DNA of 64,000 nt from Ruania zhangjianzhongii (GTDB taxonomy: Bacteria; Actinomycetota; Actinomycetes; Actinomycetales; Beutenbergiaceae): the NCBI RefSeq assembly GCF_008000995.1, contig NZ_CP042828.1:3400882-3464881 (forward strand), read 5' to 3'. Every line of letters begins with the position of its first letter. Position 1 is the stretch's first letter. The notes beneath the pieces were generated by a model that searched no databases, was not told the DNA's origin, and worked only from the letters and a program-made list of their open reading frames with translations. The translations under genes and the position numbers were made by a program. This document shows positions 54,290-63,537 of this stretch, in pieces.

Positions 54290-55915
54290 CTAGCCCATCG
54301 AGTCGATAGCAGCAGTAATGCGCGCGCAGTTGCGGTGGTCGCTGTGGCTGAACACGCGGCTGACCCTGTCGGTGTACGTTCCCTCGCGGGTGAATCCCTG
54401 CCCGGCGTACGCGGCGACTGCCTCGGCTGCATCGTGGACGGTGGTGACCACTGGTCCGAACCCGTCCCGGTCCGGATCGAACCAGGACGTCCCGCCATGT
54501 CCCGCCGCGTACTCGTCCCGGTCAAACTGGGTGTAGATGACCGGTGCTCCGACGTAGGCAACATCGAACTGCACCGAGGAGTAGTCGGTGACCAGGAGCG
54601 CGCAACTGCGCAGGAGGCACGGGATATCCGCCGTCATGCCGTCGAGGATGCTGATGCGCTCACTGCCGAGGTGTTCCGGTCGCAACAGCCCGGCCAGGTT
54701 GTAGTGCGGGACCACGAGCATGGTCAGATCATGCTCCTCGAGTGCTTCGGCCAGATCGGGACTCGCGAGGAGACCATGAACGAACTGCTGGTAGGTCGAT
54801 CCTTCATAGCCAATGAGCGCATTGTCGCCGGCTCCGAAGAGTTTGGGTACCAAATATCGGCGCCAGGTAGGCATGAACAGCACCTTCCGGCTCGGTCGCT
54901 CCGGCACGAGATTGTCGTAGCGAGCCAGGCCGGTCTGACGCAGCTGCGTCGACGTGTAGCCGGAGGTTCGAGCTAGGGCCTGCGTCTCCTGCGGTCCGAC
55001 GGTGAGGACGAGGTCATACCCGCCGTTGGACCGTTTGACGGCGTCCGGACTCAGATGCACTCCGTGCTTCAGGTAGACCCGCCGGGCGCCTACCCGCCAA
55101 GCACACTGGTTCATGTATGCCCCTGGCCGCCACCTGCTCGGCAGCATGTGCTTGATCGAGTAGGCGTTGGCGATCACTGCCGCATGCAGCATGAGGATCC
55201 GGTGTTGTAGTGATGAGTGCCAGACCACATGTCCGAGTTCGGCGACCGCTGCCGCGCTTGGACTGTCCCGCGCGATCACATAGAAGACCGGATCCTCTGG
55301 CCGCTGCTGCCGCAGGTGAGCGAAGAATGCGAACCCGTTGTCGCGGGCTGTCTCCCGTCGCTCCCCGATCAGCCAGATCGCTCCTCGGGGAACGAAGATC
55401 CAGGTCAATACACGCACCAGGCGCACCCACGTGAACCGGCGCGCATGGATGGCAAAGGCGAATTCGCGACCAACGTTCCGCAGGGCCCAGCCGACCTGAG
55501 CAGGCTTGGACCAGGAGGACAGCCTCAACCACGTGGCGGGCTGGCCCGCGGCAGGAAATACCTGCAGCCGCCGCGCACCCACCGGCTCCGGGCGTGAATT
55601 CGCGAGGATCCCCGGGGTCGTACCGACCGGCGTCCACACCCCGGAGCCGACCCGGCTGATCTCTAGACGCAGAGCCCCGTTCGGGAGTCGGTCCACAGGA
55701 AGGGCGAACCGTAACGCGGCCCGGGTTCGGTGGCCCACCGTGTTGACGCGATCGACGACCGGCGCCTCTACCGTGAGTAGCGCTGCTCCCCATCTGGTCC
55801 GCAGCCGGAGCCGGAATCGGGCATCTGCATCCTCGTCGCCACCGCGCAGATGGACACCAATAGTGAGCCGACCGGGGTTGCGGTCGACGAACTCACACAC
55901 CGGTCGAAAGCTCAT
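54290..55915 (-). CDS. CDP-glycerol glycerophosphotransferase-like protein (TagB/TagF family)
   Basis: The 541-residue protein has a beta-rich N-terminal region (about 1-170) and a GT-B-like CDP-glycerol transferase domain. Family features are ARRVYLKHGVHLSPDAVKRSNGGYD, VLFMPTWRRYL, VPHYNLAGLL and LLVTDYSSVQFDVAYVGAPVIY. Such enzymes add glycerol- or ribitol-phosphate to teichoic acid linkage units. A second, similar protein is encoded at 59171-61381. It starts at ATG 55915 with a -10-like TAAAGT 9 nt upstream and is divergent from a glycosyltransferase across 99 bp. Confidence 0.9.
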   Translation of the reverse strand: MSFRPVCEFVDRNPGRLTIGVHLRGGDEDADARFRLRLRTRWGAALLTVEAPVVDRVNTVGHRTRAALRFALPVDRLPNGALRLEISRVGSGVWTPVGTTPGILANSRPEPVGARRLQVFPAAGQPATWLRLSSWSKPAQVGWALRNVGREFAFAIHARRFTWVRLVRVLTWIFVPRGAIWLIGERRETARDNGFAFFAHLRQQRPEDPVFYVIARDSPSAAAVAELGHVVWHSSLQHRILMLHAAVIANAYSIKHMLPSRWRPGAYMNQCAWRVGARRVYLKHGVHLSPDAVKRSNGGYDLVLTVGPQETQALARTSGYTSTQLRQTGLARYDNLVPERPSRKVLFMPTWRRYLVPKLFGAGDNALIGYEGSTYQQFVHGLLASPDLAEALEEHDLTMLVVPHYNLAGLLRPEHLGSERISILDGMTADIPCLLRSCALLVTDYSSVQFDVAYVGAPVIYTQFDRDEYAAGHGGTSWFDPDRDGFGPVVTTVHDAAEAVAAYAGQGFTREGTYTDRVSRVFSHSDHRNCARITAAIDSMG

Positions 55916-56014
55916 AGCCCACTCACTTTACGAGAAGGAAGTCCGAACACCGGCGCATCGGCACTAGTGTCGGTCAGACCAGTCCGAGGTTCACGACCCA
56001 GGGAGGCCCACCGG

Positions 56015-57385
56015 ATGACCGATCGCCCGGTCGTGATCCTCATGACGAGCAACGGCGTAGGCATGGGCCACCTGTCCCGGCAACTCACCACTGCTCTCAG
56101 CGGAGCGCATCGCTTCGATCCGGTGATCTTCTCGCTCTCGCGGGCGCTACCCCGGATCATCACAGCGGTCGAGAGCAACGAACTGACCGAGGCCCACGGA
56201 CGTCATCTTCGGTTCGAATATGCACCCAGCTGGGAGTCCGGTTGGTTTCCGACTGGCTGGCGCGCACCGGTCCGGCGCCGTTACCGCTCCTACCGGTGGG
56301 CTCCGTATCTACGTGACCGCATTCACGCTCTCGCCGTCGAGACCGGCGCGCGTGCGCTGATCTTCGACGGCGTGGCTCCCTACCCGGGTCTCGTCGCCGC
56401 CCGAGAGGCACTTCCAGAACTCCAGTTCGCCTGGGTGCGCCGCGGCCTGTGGCAGTCCCAGGCTCCATCGGAACGCCTGAACTTGTCCCGATACTTCGAC
56501 CTGACGATCGAGCCCGGTGACGTCGCCGGTGCGTGGGACCGTGGCCCGACGAGAGATCGTACCGACGCGATCCGGCTGGACGGACCGGTGAGCCTCACCG
56601 ACGTGCTCGAGCCGTTGGCGCCAACTGCCGCACGTCTCGCGCTCGGGCTACCCACCGAACGGCCAATCCTGCTACTGGCGCCAGGTTCGGGGGCGCTCGG
56701 CTCAGTGGATGCGACCGCCGCCGAGGTCCTGACGGCGGTGCGGCGCACTCATCCCGACTGGCTGGTCGCAGTCACTCGCCAATCGATCGCGCGGCACTCC
56801 GTGCAGGGCAACAGTGACCAGGTGGTCATGCTCGACGACGTCTACCCCCTCGCTCGTTTCTTGGGTGCGTTCGATGCTGCCGTCGGCGCGGCGGGCTACA
56901 ACGCGGTGCACGAGCAACTTGCTGTCGGCCTTCCTACTCTGCTGATCCCGAGCACCAGCCACGTCACCGACGATCAGCCGACCCGGGCGCGTGGCGCGGC
57001 CGAGCGCGGCGCAGCGCTCGTCGTGGAGGACACGATCGCAGCGGCCGTGACCCGCCTGCTGGACGCCGCAGAGCAAGAGCGTCTGCGGGACGGAATGGCT
57101 CAGCTGGAGGCGGCGGATGGTGGGCGCGACATTGCCGAGAGGGTGGCTGACCTGGCTGCCGCTGGTCAGACGGCACCGCCGTGGACAGCGGTGCCCCCGT
57201 CCCGCCCGTTGCCGGACCTCCGTACTCGCGCTACCGAGGGATCCGAGGGTGAGCTGGCCTGGACCAACCAGCTGGATCGGGAGCTTCTCGCTGGCGTTCG
57301 TCCGGTGGAGCACCTGCTCCCCGGGAGTTCACCGGCGTATGTCCAGGCTCGGCGCACGACGGCGAACTGGCTCTATCGGACCTGA
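56015..57385 (+). CDS. GT-B glycosyltransferase, MurG-like C-terminus
   Basis: The start is ATG 56015 (MTDRPVVILMTSNG) with GGGAGG 8 nt upstream. The 456-residue protein has an N-terminal Rossmann half with SNGVGMGHLSRQLTTAL (a Gly-rich acceptor loop) and a C-terminal half ending in AAVGAAGYNAVHEQLAVGLPTLLIP, like the donor-binding region of MurG and related family-1/28 enzymes. It should add a sugar to a lipid-linked or polymer acceptor in the cytoplasm. The donor cannot be read. It shares its last 13 bp with the next gene on the opposite strand. Confidence 0.88.
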   Translation: MTDRPVVILMTSNGVGMGHLSRQLTTALSGAHRFDPVIFSLSRALPRIITAVESNELTEAHGRHLRFEYAPSWESGWFPTGWRAPVRRRYRSYRWAPYLRDRIHALAVETGARALIFDGVAPYPGLVAAREALPELQFAWVRRGLWQSQAPSERLNLSRYFDLTIEPGDVAGAWDRGPTRDRTDAIRLDGPVSLTDVLEPLAPTAARLALGLPTERPILLLAPGSGALGSVDATAAEVLTAVRRTHPDWLVAVTRQSIARHSVQGNSDQVVMLDDVYPLARFLGAFDAAVGAAGYNAVHEQLAVGLPTLLIPSTSHVTDDQPTRARGAAERGAALVVEDTIAAAVTRLLDAAEQERLRDGMAQLEAADGGRDIAERVADLAAAGQTAPPWTAVPPSRPLPDLRTRATEGSEGELAWTNQLDRELLAGVRPVEHLLPGSSPAYVQARRTTANWLYRT

Positions 57386-57972
57386 CGGTGCGCTTGTTCA
57401 CCCTGACGGCGCCGTTGCCTGGACAGGGTGCGCCCCCGCCGGACCCTCCCCAGGAGCGACCGCGCTGCGACCAACGACCGGCGGACCTGCAGCCGCACAC
57501 CCTCCGTGCGTGCCCAGCGTCGAACGTCGGTCCCGGCGCCGTTGAAGGTGGCCACGCCGACCTCGTCGGCGCGTACCCAGGCACGCGCCTGAGGGTCGAC
57601 GTGCGACAGGTGAGCCCGGTCGAACGCGAGGCCGTAGGCCGGGAGGTTCTCCAGATCGATGCCCTGACGGCGAAGCCACGCCCCCGACCACAGCGCGACT
57701 CCTCCCGGGTCCTGATCAGGCAGGAGCACGCGGGTCACGATCCGGTTCGGATGCGCGGCAAGATGCTGGATGCGCTTGACCGCCCCGTGGGCGAAGACGA
57801 CGGGCGAGGACACCACCAGCACCGCATCCGTCTGAAGGTGACGGAGGAGGTCGGCGGAGCCGATCTGCGCGACCTGGTCCTGCAGGCTCATCGCCACCGC
57901 GTGCTGCGACGCGTCAGACCACTCCTGCGTGCACAGGAGAGCGTGTACCGACGTGGTTGGGTTCAGCCGCAT
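57373..57972 (-). CDS. Hypothetical protein within the surface-polymer region
   Basis: This 199-residue protein was not recognised. It has a soluble N-terminal part with SLQDQVAQIGSADLLRHLQTDAVLVVSSP (looks like a Rossmann-type strand-helix-strand), FDRAHLSHVDPQARAW in the middle and a very basic C-terminal tail (about 20 of the last 45 residues Arg or Lys). No membrane helix or signal is seen. The ATG at 57972 lies 7 nt after a TACGAT -10 hexamer. Its 3' end overlaps the upstream glycosyltransferase by 13 bp. It could be an accessory or truncated glycosyltransferase-like protein; that is a guess. Confidence 0.6.
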   Translation of the reverse strand: MRLNPTTSVHALLCTQEWSDASQHAVAMSLQDQVAQIGSADLLRHLQTDAVLVVSSPVVFAHGAVKRIQHLAAHPNRIVTRVLLPDQDPGGVALWSGAWLRRQGIDLENLPAYGLAFDRAHLSHVDPQARAWVRADEVGVATFNGAGTDVRRWARTEGVRLQVRRSLVAARSLLGRVRRGRTLSRQRRRQGEQAHRQVR

Positions 57973-57979
57973 ATCTGGA

Positions 57980-57985
57980 ATCGTA
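57980..57985 (-). promoter_or_regulatory. Leaderless -10 element of the 57972 gene
   Basis: TACGAT (minus strand) lies 7 nt before the ATG. No ribosome site is present. Confidence 0.45.
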
Positions 57986-58034
57986 TGTCACTGACGAGGA
58001 CCGAGCGCTGGCCCCGATGCTTGGCTCAGATCCC

Positions 58035-58040
58035 TATACT
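58035..58040 (+). promoter_or_regulatory. Leaderless -10 element of the glycosyltransferase at 58047
   Basis: TATACT is close to the TATAAT consensus and lies 6 nt before GTG 58047. This is the reason for choosing that start over ATG 58017. Confidence 0.5.
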
Positions 58041-58046
58041 CGCCGG

Positions 58047-59174
58047 GTGGACATTCGCAGGGACAACCCCGTGGGGCGCGTGCCCGACACGCGGTCCACA
58101 CGGCGGCAGACCCTTCAGCTGAGCAGCGCAGGATGGTCCCTGGGGCGTCACAGTGGGCCGTGGACCCTGGCCGGCATCGACGACGTCGTCAGACGGCTCG
58201 ACACTGCGCATGCACTGCACTGGACCGGCGCACTCCTCCCACTGCATGCACCGCTATTCGCTGAGCTGGCACACCGGGCCGTCGCACGTGGGACGTTCGT
58301 CAGTGGAGCACTGGACGAGGCGGTGACGGCGCACCTGCCCGAGTCCCTGGCTAGGTCGATTGCGCCCGCACCGCACCCCGGAGAGGTGGGGGACCTGGCG
58401 TGGGACGTGGCGGCCGTCAATCAACGCCGCGCCGCCCTGCAGCCGCTGATCGGGCCAACACCGTCGATGTCCGCAGTGCTGGTCAGCCAGCGTCCCGAGT
58501 TGATCATCCCGATGGTGCGCCAACTCGCTGCCCTGCACTACGACAAGCTCGAAATCGTGGTGGCATCCCACGGCGCCCCATTGCCAGACGGTCTGCAGAC
58601 TGCGGCAGGCGAACGCCCCGTAGTCGCCCGGGAACTCGATAGCGCACTGGTATTCGGAGACGCACTGAACCAAGCGTTCGCTATGGCCTCCGGCGATCTC
58701 GTCAGCAAGGTCGACGACGACGACTACTACGGCTACCACCATCTCTGGGATCTTGCCGCGACCCACACATACTCCGGCGCGACGCTGGTTGGGAAGACGA
58801 CGACGGTGGTCTACCTTGAAGCGCTCGACACGACCGTGCGACGTGTGTTCGGTGCCCGAGAGACCTTCACCCACCGGATTGCCGGCGGCACCATGACCCT
58901 GTCCGCACAGGACCTGAGGGCAGTGGGCGGTTGGCCCGCGGTGCCGCGTGGGGTGGACACAGCGCTGCTCCGCTCGGTGCGCGAAGCCAGCGGCACGGTG
59001 TACCAGCCTCACGACATCGGCTATCTCTACGTGCGCGGGCATGATCATCAGGCCCATACCTGGACCGCTGACGTTGGACACTTCCTGCGGAACGTCCGGG
59101 AGCAATGGATCGGCCTGCTGCAGCACGCTGCCTTCGGCACCGACGTCAACTCAGATGGAGCACCCTCTCGATGA
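58047..59174 (+). CDS. Family-2-like glycosyltransferase
   Basis: Starts at GTG 58047 (VDIRRDNPVGRV) by the promoter argument; ATG 58017 and TTG 57957 are in-frame alternatives. The 375-residue protein has about 130 residues of unknown N-terminal domain, then a GT-A fold: SAVLVSQRPELIIPMVRQL, LDSALVFGDALNQAFAMASGD, and a DDDD metal site in SKVDDDDYYGYHHLWDL. The end carries WPAVPRGVDTALLRSV and HDIGYLYVRGHDHQAHTW. It probably transfers a sugar onto the polymer repeat. The next gene starts inside its stop (ATGA). Confidence 0.82.
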   Translation: MDIRRDNPVGRVPDTRSTRRQTLQLSSAGWSLGRHSGPWTLAGIDDVVRRLDTAHALHWTGALLPLHAPLFAELAHRAVARGTFVSGALDEAVTAHLPESLARSIAPAPHPGEVGDLAWDVAAVNQRRAALQPLIGPTPSMSAVLVSQRPELIIPMVRQLAALHYDKLEIVVASHGAPLPDGLQTAAGERPVVARELDSALVFGDALNQAFAMASGDLVSKVDDDDYYGYHHLWDLAATHTYSGATLVGKTTTVVYLEALDTTVRRVFGARETFTHRIAGGTMTLSAQDLRAVGGWPAVPRGVDTALLRSVREASGTVYQPHDIGYLYVRGHDHQAHTWTADVGHFLRNVREQWIGLLQHAAFGTDVNSDGAPSR

Positions 59175-61381
59175 CACCTTTTGGTGATCTGACCCTCATC
59201 CTGACGGTGAGGGGACCGAGTCCCTCGAGCCTGCACTGGCTGAAGGAACTCAGCAAGAACGACCTATTGCGCAATGTCCGCCTGGTGATCGCCCACCACC
59301 CGGATGCGGACCCGATCGTCAGCCAGCTCCGTGTGCAAGTGCCGGCGGCAACCTTCGCTGAGCTACCGAGCGATGAGGGCCCCGACGACTCACCGACAGC
59401 GGACGCGTACGCACAGGTCTTTGCCGATATCACCACCCGCTACGCCGCCCTCACCGAGCCAGGCAAGAACGAGAACGATCCGATCGGGGATCTCCACCGC
59501 GAACTGGTGGGGAGCCGTGCCCGGGTCGAGTCCACCGGTCTGAAGATGGAGGAGACCTGCCTCCTCTACACCAAGCACGACCGGTCTACCCCCACTCGCG
59601 CCTACATCCGTTATGTGCAGGCACAGGGCGAGACCGTCGCACCATTGACCGACTACCTCGGATACCTCGCGCTGATGGCCGGGTCCCACAGTCTCGAAGG
59701 TGTCGATGCTGTCTACACGGCATCAGCTATAGACCTGCAAGCCCGAGTGTCGATCGGCAAGTTCAACTCGTCCTCACCCCCGCCCTGGAGCTATCGCTTG
59801 GCCATCGGCGACCGTCGCGGACCCACCCATGCCGAGGCGCGCGCCACGATGACGGAGAGGATCAGCAACCAAGGCGTTCGACGCTGGGAGAACGTCAACG
59901 CTCGCGTGCCACTGGTAGACATTCCCGACGGCAACCACGTGATCACGGTCAGTCTTGACACCACATATCCCGAACTACAGGTCTCCCGGCCCCTGCGTCC
60001 GCGGCCGGGAGCCCTAGCGTGTGCCCGTACCTTCGTGGTCGGTGGCGAGGAGTCACCGCAGCAGACCCGCTACCTGATACACGCCATCAGACGGGCACCA
60101 CAGACATGGATCACCATCCAACACGGCGTCGGGAAGAAGGCGCGCCAACGGTGGTACCGGGCGTTGCTCCGCAAGGATCTCCGCACGATCCTCCGCGATC
60201 GTGCCGCGGGGATACGGATGCGCTCCGCCCGCCTGACCAGACTGGTGACCGCACCGTTCATGCGACGCCAACAGATCTGGCTCATCGGTGAGCGGGCAGA
60301 CACAGCGCAGGACAACGGCTACCACCTGTTCCGTCACCTGCGGACGGAACATCCCCGCCGTCAGGTCTACTACGTGATGGACAAGACCAGCCCACATCAC
60401 AGCCGGATCCGCGACCTCGGGAACGTCGTGCAGCACTCGTCGCTGCGACATCAGTTCCTCATGCTGCACGCGAACGTGCTGGCCAACGCCTACTCCGTCA
60501 AACATATGATCCCGCGGCAGTGGAGCCCCACCGCCTACACCCGCCACCTGGCCTGGCGGGTGGGCGCGGCACGGGTCTACCTCAAACACGGCGTCAACGT
60601 GTCCGCGAACTCGGTGAAGCGCGGCACCGGCGGCTATGACCTGTACCTCAGCGTGAACCCGATGGAGAGCGCGGCCCTGCGAGAAAGCTCGGGATACGAC
60701 CGCCAGATCGCCGAGACAGGCATGCCGCGCTACGACGCCCTAGAGCCTGGCCCGCAGACCCGCACCGTGCTCTTCATGCCCACCTGGCGACGCTACCTGG
60801 TACCCAAGTTGTTCAGCGGTATGGACGAGGCACAGGTGCCGTTCGAGGGGTCCACCTATGAGACGTTCCTGCGTTCCTTCCTCGGCAGTCCACGGTTGCA
60901 CGAGATCCTGGAGCGGTACGATTACCGGCTGCAGTTCCTCCCGCACTACAACCTGCGGGACATCCTCTCGTCCTTCCCCCTGACCAGCGCGCGGACGCTA
61001 CTTGCCGACACCGACCAGACGTCGTTCCAGGAACTGATCCGCGGCTGCGACGCCTTCGTCACCGACCACTCGTCGGTGCATTTCGACGTCGCCTATCTCG
61101 GTACGCCGATCATCTATACGCATTTCGACGCCAAGGAGTATGCCGAGGGGCACGCCTCGGTCTCGTGGTTCGAGCATGTCCGGGATGGCTTCGGGCCGGT
61201 GGTCTACACCCTGGACGAAACCCTGGACGCACTCGAGGAACTCCTCGCCCGAGACTGCGCTCCGGACCCGTTCTACACGGCACGGGTGGATGCGGCGTTC
61301 ACCTACCGCGACCACAGCAACTGCCAGCGCGTGGTCAGGGTGGTGGAGGACCTGCTCCGCCGCTCGGCAGTCAACCCGTAG
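59171..61381 (+). CDS. CDP-glycerol glycerophosphotransferase-like protein with long N-terminal region
   Basis: ATG 59171 (MTPFGDLTL) overlaps the previous stop by 4 nt. The 736-residue protein has an N-terminal region of about 330 residues with no recognised domain (TARTYAALTEPGKNENDP-type, beta-rich later part), then the CDP-glycerol transferase domain: ARVYLKHGVNVSANSVKRGTGGYD, VLFMPTWRRYLVPKL and AFVTDHSSVHFDVAYLGTPIIYTHFD. The transferase part is a clear paralog of the protein at 54290-55915. It is likely a polymerase or modifying enzyme for a glycerol- or polyol-phosphate polymer. The N-terminal region may select the acceptor. Confidence 0.88.
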   Translation: MTPFGDLTLILTVRGPSPSSLHWLKELSKNDLLRNVRLVIAHHPDADPIVSQLRVQVPAATFAELPSDEGPDDSPTADAYAQVFADITTRYAALTEPGKNENDPIGDLHRELVGSRARVESTGLKMEETCLLYTKHDRSTPTRAYIRYVQAQGETVAPLTDYLGYLALMAGSHSLEGVDAVYTASAIDLQARVSIGKFNSSSPPPWSYRLAIGDRRGPTHAEARATMTERISNQGVRRWENVNARVPLVDIPDGNHVITVSLDTTYPELQVSRPLRPRPGALACARTFVVGGEESPQQTRYLIHAIRRAPQTWITIQHGVGKKARQRWYRALLRKDLRTILRDRAAGIRMRSARLTRLVTAPFMRRQQIWLIGERADTAQDNGYHLFRHLRTEHPRRQVYYVMDKTSPHHSRIRDLGNVVQHSSLRHQFLMLHANVLANAYSVKHMIPRQWSPTAYTRHLAWRVGAARVYLKHGVNVSANSVKRGTGGYDLYLSVNPMESAALRESSGYDRQIAETGMPRYDALEPGPQTRTVLFMPTWRRYLVPKLFSGMDEAQVPFEGSTYETFLRSFLGSPRLHEILERYDYRLQFLPHYNLRDILSSFPLTSARTLLADTDQTSFQELIRGCDAFVTDHSSVHFDVAYLGTPIIYTHFDAKEYAEGHASVSWFEHVRDGFGPVVYTLDETLDALEELLARDCAPDPFYTARVDAAFTYRDHSNCQRVVRVVEDLLRRSAVNP

Positions 61382-61401
61382 CGCCTAGGTCCTGCCACCG
61401 A

Positions 61402-62457
61402 TCACGCTGGCTTCTGGTCGCCGTATTCCACTCCCAACGCGCCCTCGTCAGCCAGATCCGCCAGTAGGCGAGCGTAGGCGTTCTCGTAGATCGCGCCCAG
61501 CTTCTCGTCCCATTCGGGCACGAGCGACGGCGGACGGCCAGGGTTCTGGGTGATCTCGCCGAAGACGATGCCCCGATCGGTCTCGTAGAAGTCGATCCGC
61601 TGAATGGGTCGCCGAATAGCCTGAGACAAGATCCGGCTCGCCTGCGCCACTCCTTCGAAGTCTTCGGGTGCTTTCACGTCGGTACCTGCGGAGATCAGCG
61701 CCCGCACGTTGGTCAATTCCGTGCCGTCCGGGAGGAAGGTACGCAGCCGCTGCTCGGTCTCCCGCGCCCGGGACCAGTCTCCGGTCCGAACCTCGATGAA
61801 GGCCGGCTCGCCATAGAAGCAGAACACTTTGATGTCGTGGGGCATCTGGCCCGGCTCCCCCGACTTCGCCTGGAGGAACTCCTCGGCGATGTACACCGAC
61901 TCGTCTTTGTGCTTCTTCCACAGTTTGGCCGTGACCTCCTCGGGCGTCACCGGCTGTTCGAGCATCCGGTCGATGAAGCCATCGCCGGTACGTTCCAGCG
62001 GGAACACACTGATCCCGCCACCTCCCCGGCTGGACTTGAGCACGAACCGCTCCGGCAAGGAGTCCCAGTCCACCGCATCCGGGTCGGCCCAGCGGCCCAA
62101 CTCGGCAGGAATCTGTATCCCATGTGCTGCCGCGAACGCTCGTCCGGCCGTTTTGGTGTAGAGGTCGAGGATCGGCTCGCGCAGGCCCTCGCGGGTGTTC
62201 ACACCCGTGGTGTTCGCGCGACGGTGGAAACGGGCCGAGAGTGCGTAGGAGGGCTTACCCGGATCATGCTCCGGGTCGGTTGTCCCGGTCGCCTGGCGCT
62301 CGGCCGGAGTCTTGACCTCCGCGGAAAGCACATCGATCTGTGCCTGCAGCACCTCGTTGCCGACCAATCTCTTCTTGAGACGCCCCCGCAGGGTGGTCAG
62401 TCGCTCTTCCGCGCGCGCAGAAGTCTCGCTGCGGGTCCGCCCTGGTTCAGTCGTCAC
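61402..62457 (-). CDS. TupA-like ATP-grasp protein
   Basis: The 351-residue protein resembles the TupA-like ATP-grasp family, linked to teichuronopeptide synthesis in Bacillus. A helical/coiled-coil N-terminus (about 15-50) leads to the ATP-grasp core: PERFVLKSSRGGGGISVFPL (nucleotide loop), VYIAEEFLQ, DIKVFCFYGEPAFIEV and RGIVFGEITQNPGRPPS (metal-binding end). It should form an amide bond between a carboxylate sugar or peptide and an amino acid. It starts with a GTG overlapping the stop of the upstream gene (GTGA). The neighbouring Ugd and second dehydrogenase would supply a uronic acid acceptor. Confidence 0.85.
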   Translation of the reverse strand: MTTEPGRTRSETSARAEERLTTLRGRLKKRLVGNEVLQAQIDVLSAEVKTPAERQATGTTDPEHDPGKPSYALSARFHRRANTTGVNTREGLREPILDLYTKTAGRAFAAAHGIQIPAELGRWADPDAVDWDSLPERFVLKSSRGGGGISVFPLERTGDGFIDRMLEQPVTPEEVTAKLWKKHKDESVYIAEEFLQAKSGEPGQMPHDIKVFCFYGEPAFIEVRTGDWSRARETEQRLRTFLPDGTELTNVRALISAGTDVKAPEDFEGVAQASRILSQAIRRPIQRIDFYETDRGIVFGEITQNPGRPPSLVPEWDEKLGAIYENAYARLLADLADEGALGVEYGDQKPA

Positions 62458-63389
62458 ACTGTCTCCTCGTACCGGAAAGTACCCCCGGGTGTCCGGTTAT
62501 CCAAGGCTCCGGCACGGTAGGGCTGCATCAGCATGCGAGCGTGTCCGCGGTCGAAGGCCCTCCCCAGACGCTCATCCCACTCAGCGGTCATGCTCGGAAT
62601 GCGGGCGAGGGTCACGTCGATCCCGCTGAGGATCATCGCGCCGTTTTTCTCGTGCCAGCCGATCTGGACGTAGGGCCTCGAGATGTGTTCGGACAAGACT
62701 CGGGAACTCCGCACAATCTCGCCGAGCCATTCCGGCACTGCGATGTCCGGGGCGTAAGTGTCCCCGGGGCGGATGTCCCCCAGGTCCTTCCCGCCTGAGC
62801 TGACATGCTTGACGCGTCCGTCCTGCCGCAGTTCGATCAGCGGAGTTCGGCCTCTGAAAGCGTGTACGACGGCGGTCGGTTCGCTGTCCAGATCGACGCC
62901 GAACTGCATGCCGTGCGAGCGGACATAGGCTTCTGTCTGCGCAGGGTCAGTGAAGATGGCACCAGCACCGTCGAGACCAGCGTGAGGATCGCTGGCCTTG
63001 GCGTGGATCCGCTGCATCATCCGCGCACCGGCCACCAGGCTCGGGACGCCATTGGTCTTCTCGACCTTCAACCGAGGCAAGACGCGCTTGCCGTGCTGCG
63101 CACCGAGCACCTCTTGTAAGCGAAGCCGTTCGGCCTTGAGCGCTTCCCGCTGCCGGCCTGCCGCTTCGATCTCACCTCGCACGGTGGCGATCTCTGTCTT
63201 CAAGGTCCGCAGATCTCCATCGGTCGCCCCTGCCGATGGCTGTCCCTGAGTTCCAGAAGACGCTCCCGTCGCAGGCGAATCCGGTTCGTCCGAAGATCCC
63301 TGCGCTGCGTCCTTCGAGCGCCGCATCTTCCGCACGATGCGCGTCACCGTTCCAGTCGAACCCTTATCTTGCCGCATTCTTCGAATCAT
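62454..63389 (-). CDS. Diverged TupA-like ATP-grasp paralog with coiled-coil N-terminus
   Basis: I start at ATG 63387-63389; ATG 63377 is equally possible and neither has a strong ribosome site. The 311-residue protein has a basic, Ser-rich N-terminal tail, a coiled coil (LRTLKTEIATVRGEIEAAGR), then an ATP-grasp-like half whose end SGIDVTLARIPSMTAEWDERLG aligns with GEITQNPGRPPSLVPEWDEKLG of the next gene. The glycine-rich ATP loop is not obvious, so activity is uncertain. It lies upstream of, and overlaps, the TupA-like gene, which suggests a heteromer or a duplicated pair. It is divergent from the second dehydrogenase. Confidence 0.72.
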   Translation of the reverse strand: MIRRMRQDKGSTGTVTRIVRKMRRSKDAAQGSSDEPDSPATGASSGTQGQPSAGATDGDLRTLKTEIATVRGEIEAAGRQREALKAERLRLQEVLGAQHGKRVLPRLKVEKTNGVPSLVAGARMMQRIHAKASDPHAGLDGAGAIFTDPAQTEAYVRSHGMQFGVDLDSEPTAVVHAFRGRTPLIELRQDGRVKHVSSGGKDLGDIRPGDTYAPDIAVPEWLGEIVRSSRVLSEHISRPYVQIGWHEKNGAMILSGIDVTLARIPSMTAEWDERLGRAFDRGHARMLMQPYRAGALDNRTPGGTFRYEETV

Positions 63390-63537
63390 CGCACAGCGGT
63401 CTGTGATCCTCGCGACTACTCGCCGCACCCCGAGGGAACTGTTCGCCTTGGCGGGACCCGGGACCGTATGCTGTCTCACGGCCCGAGTTCACGCAGCGGC
63501 CGTTGACGAAACGCACCTGGCCCTAGGGAGTACGGCA

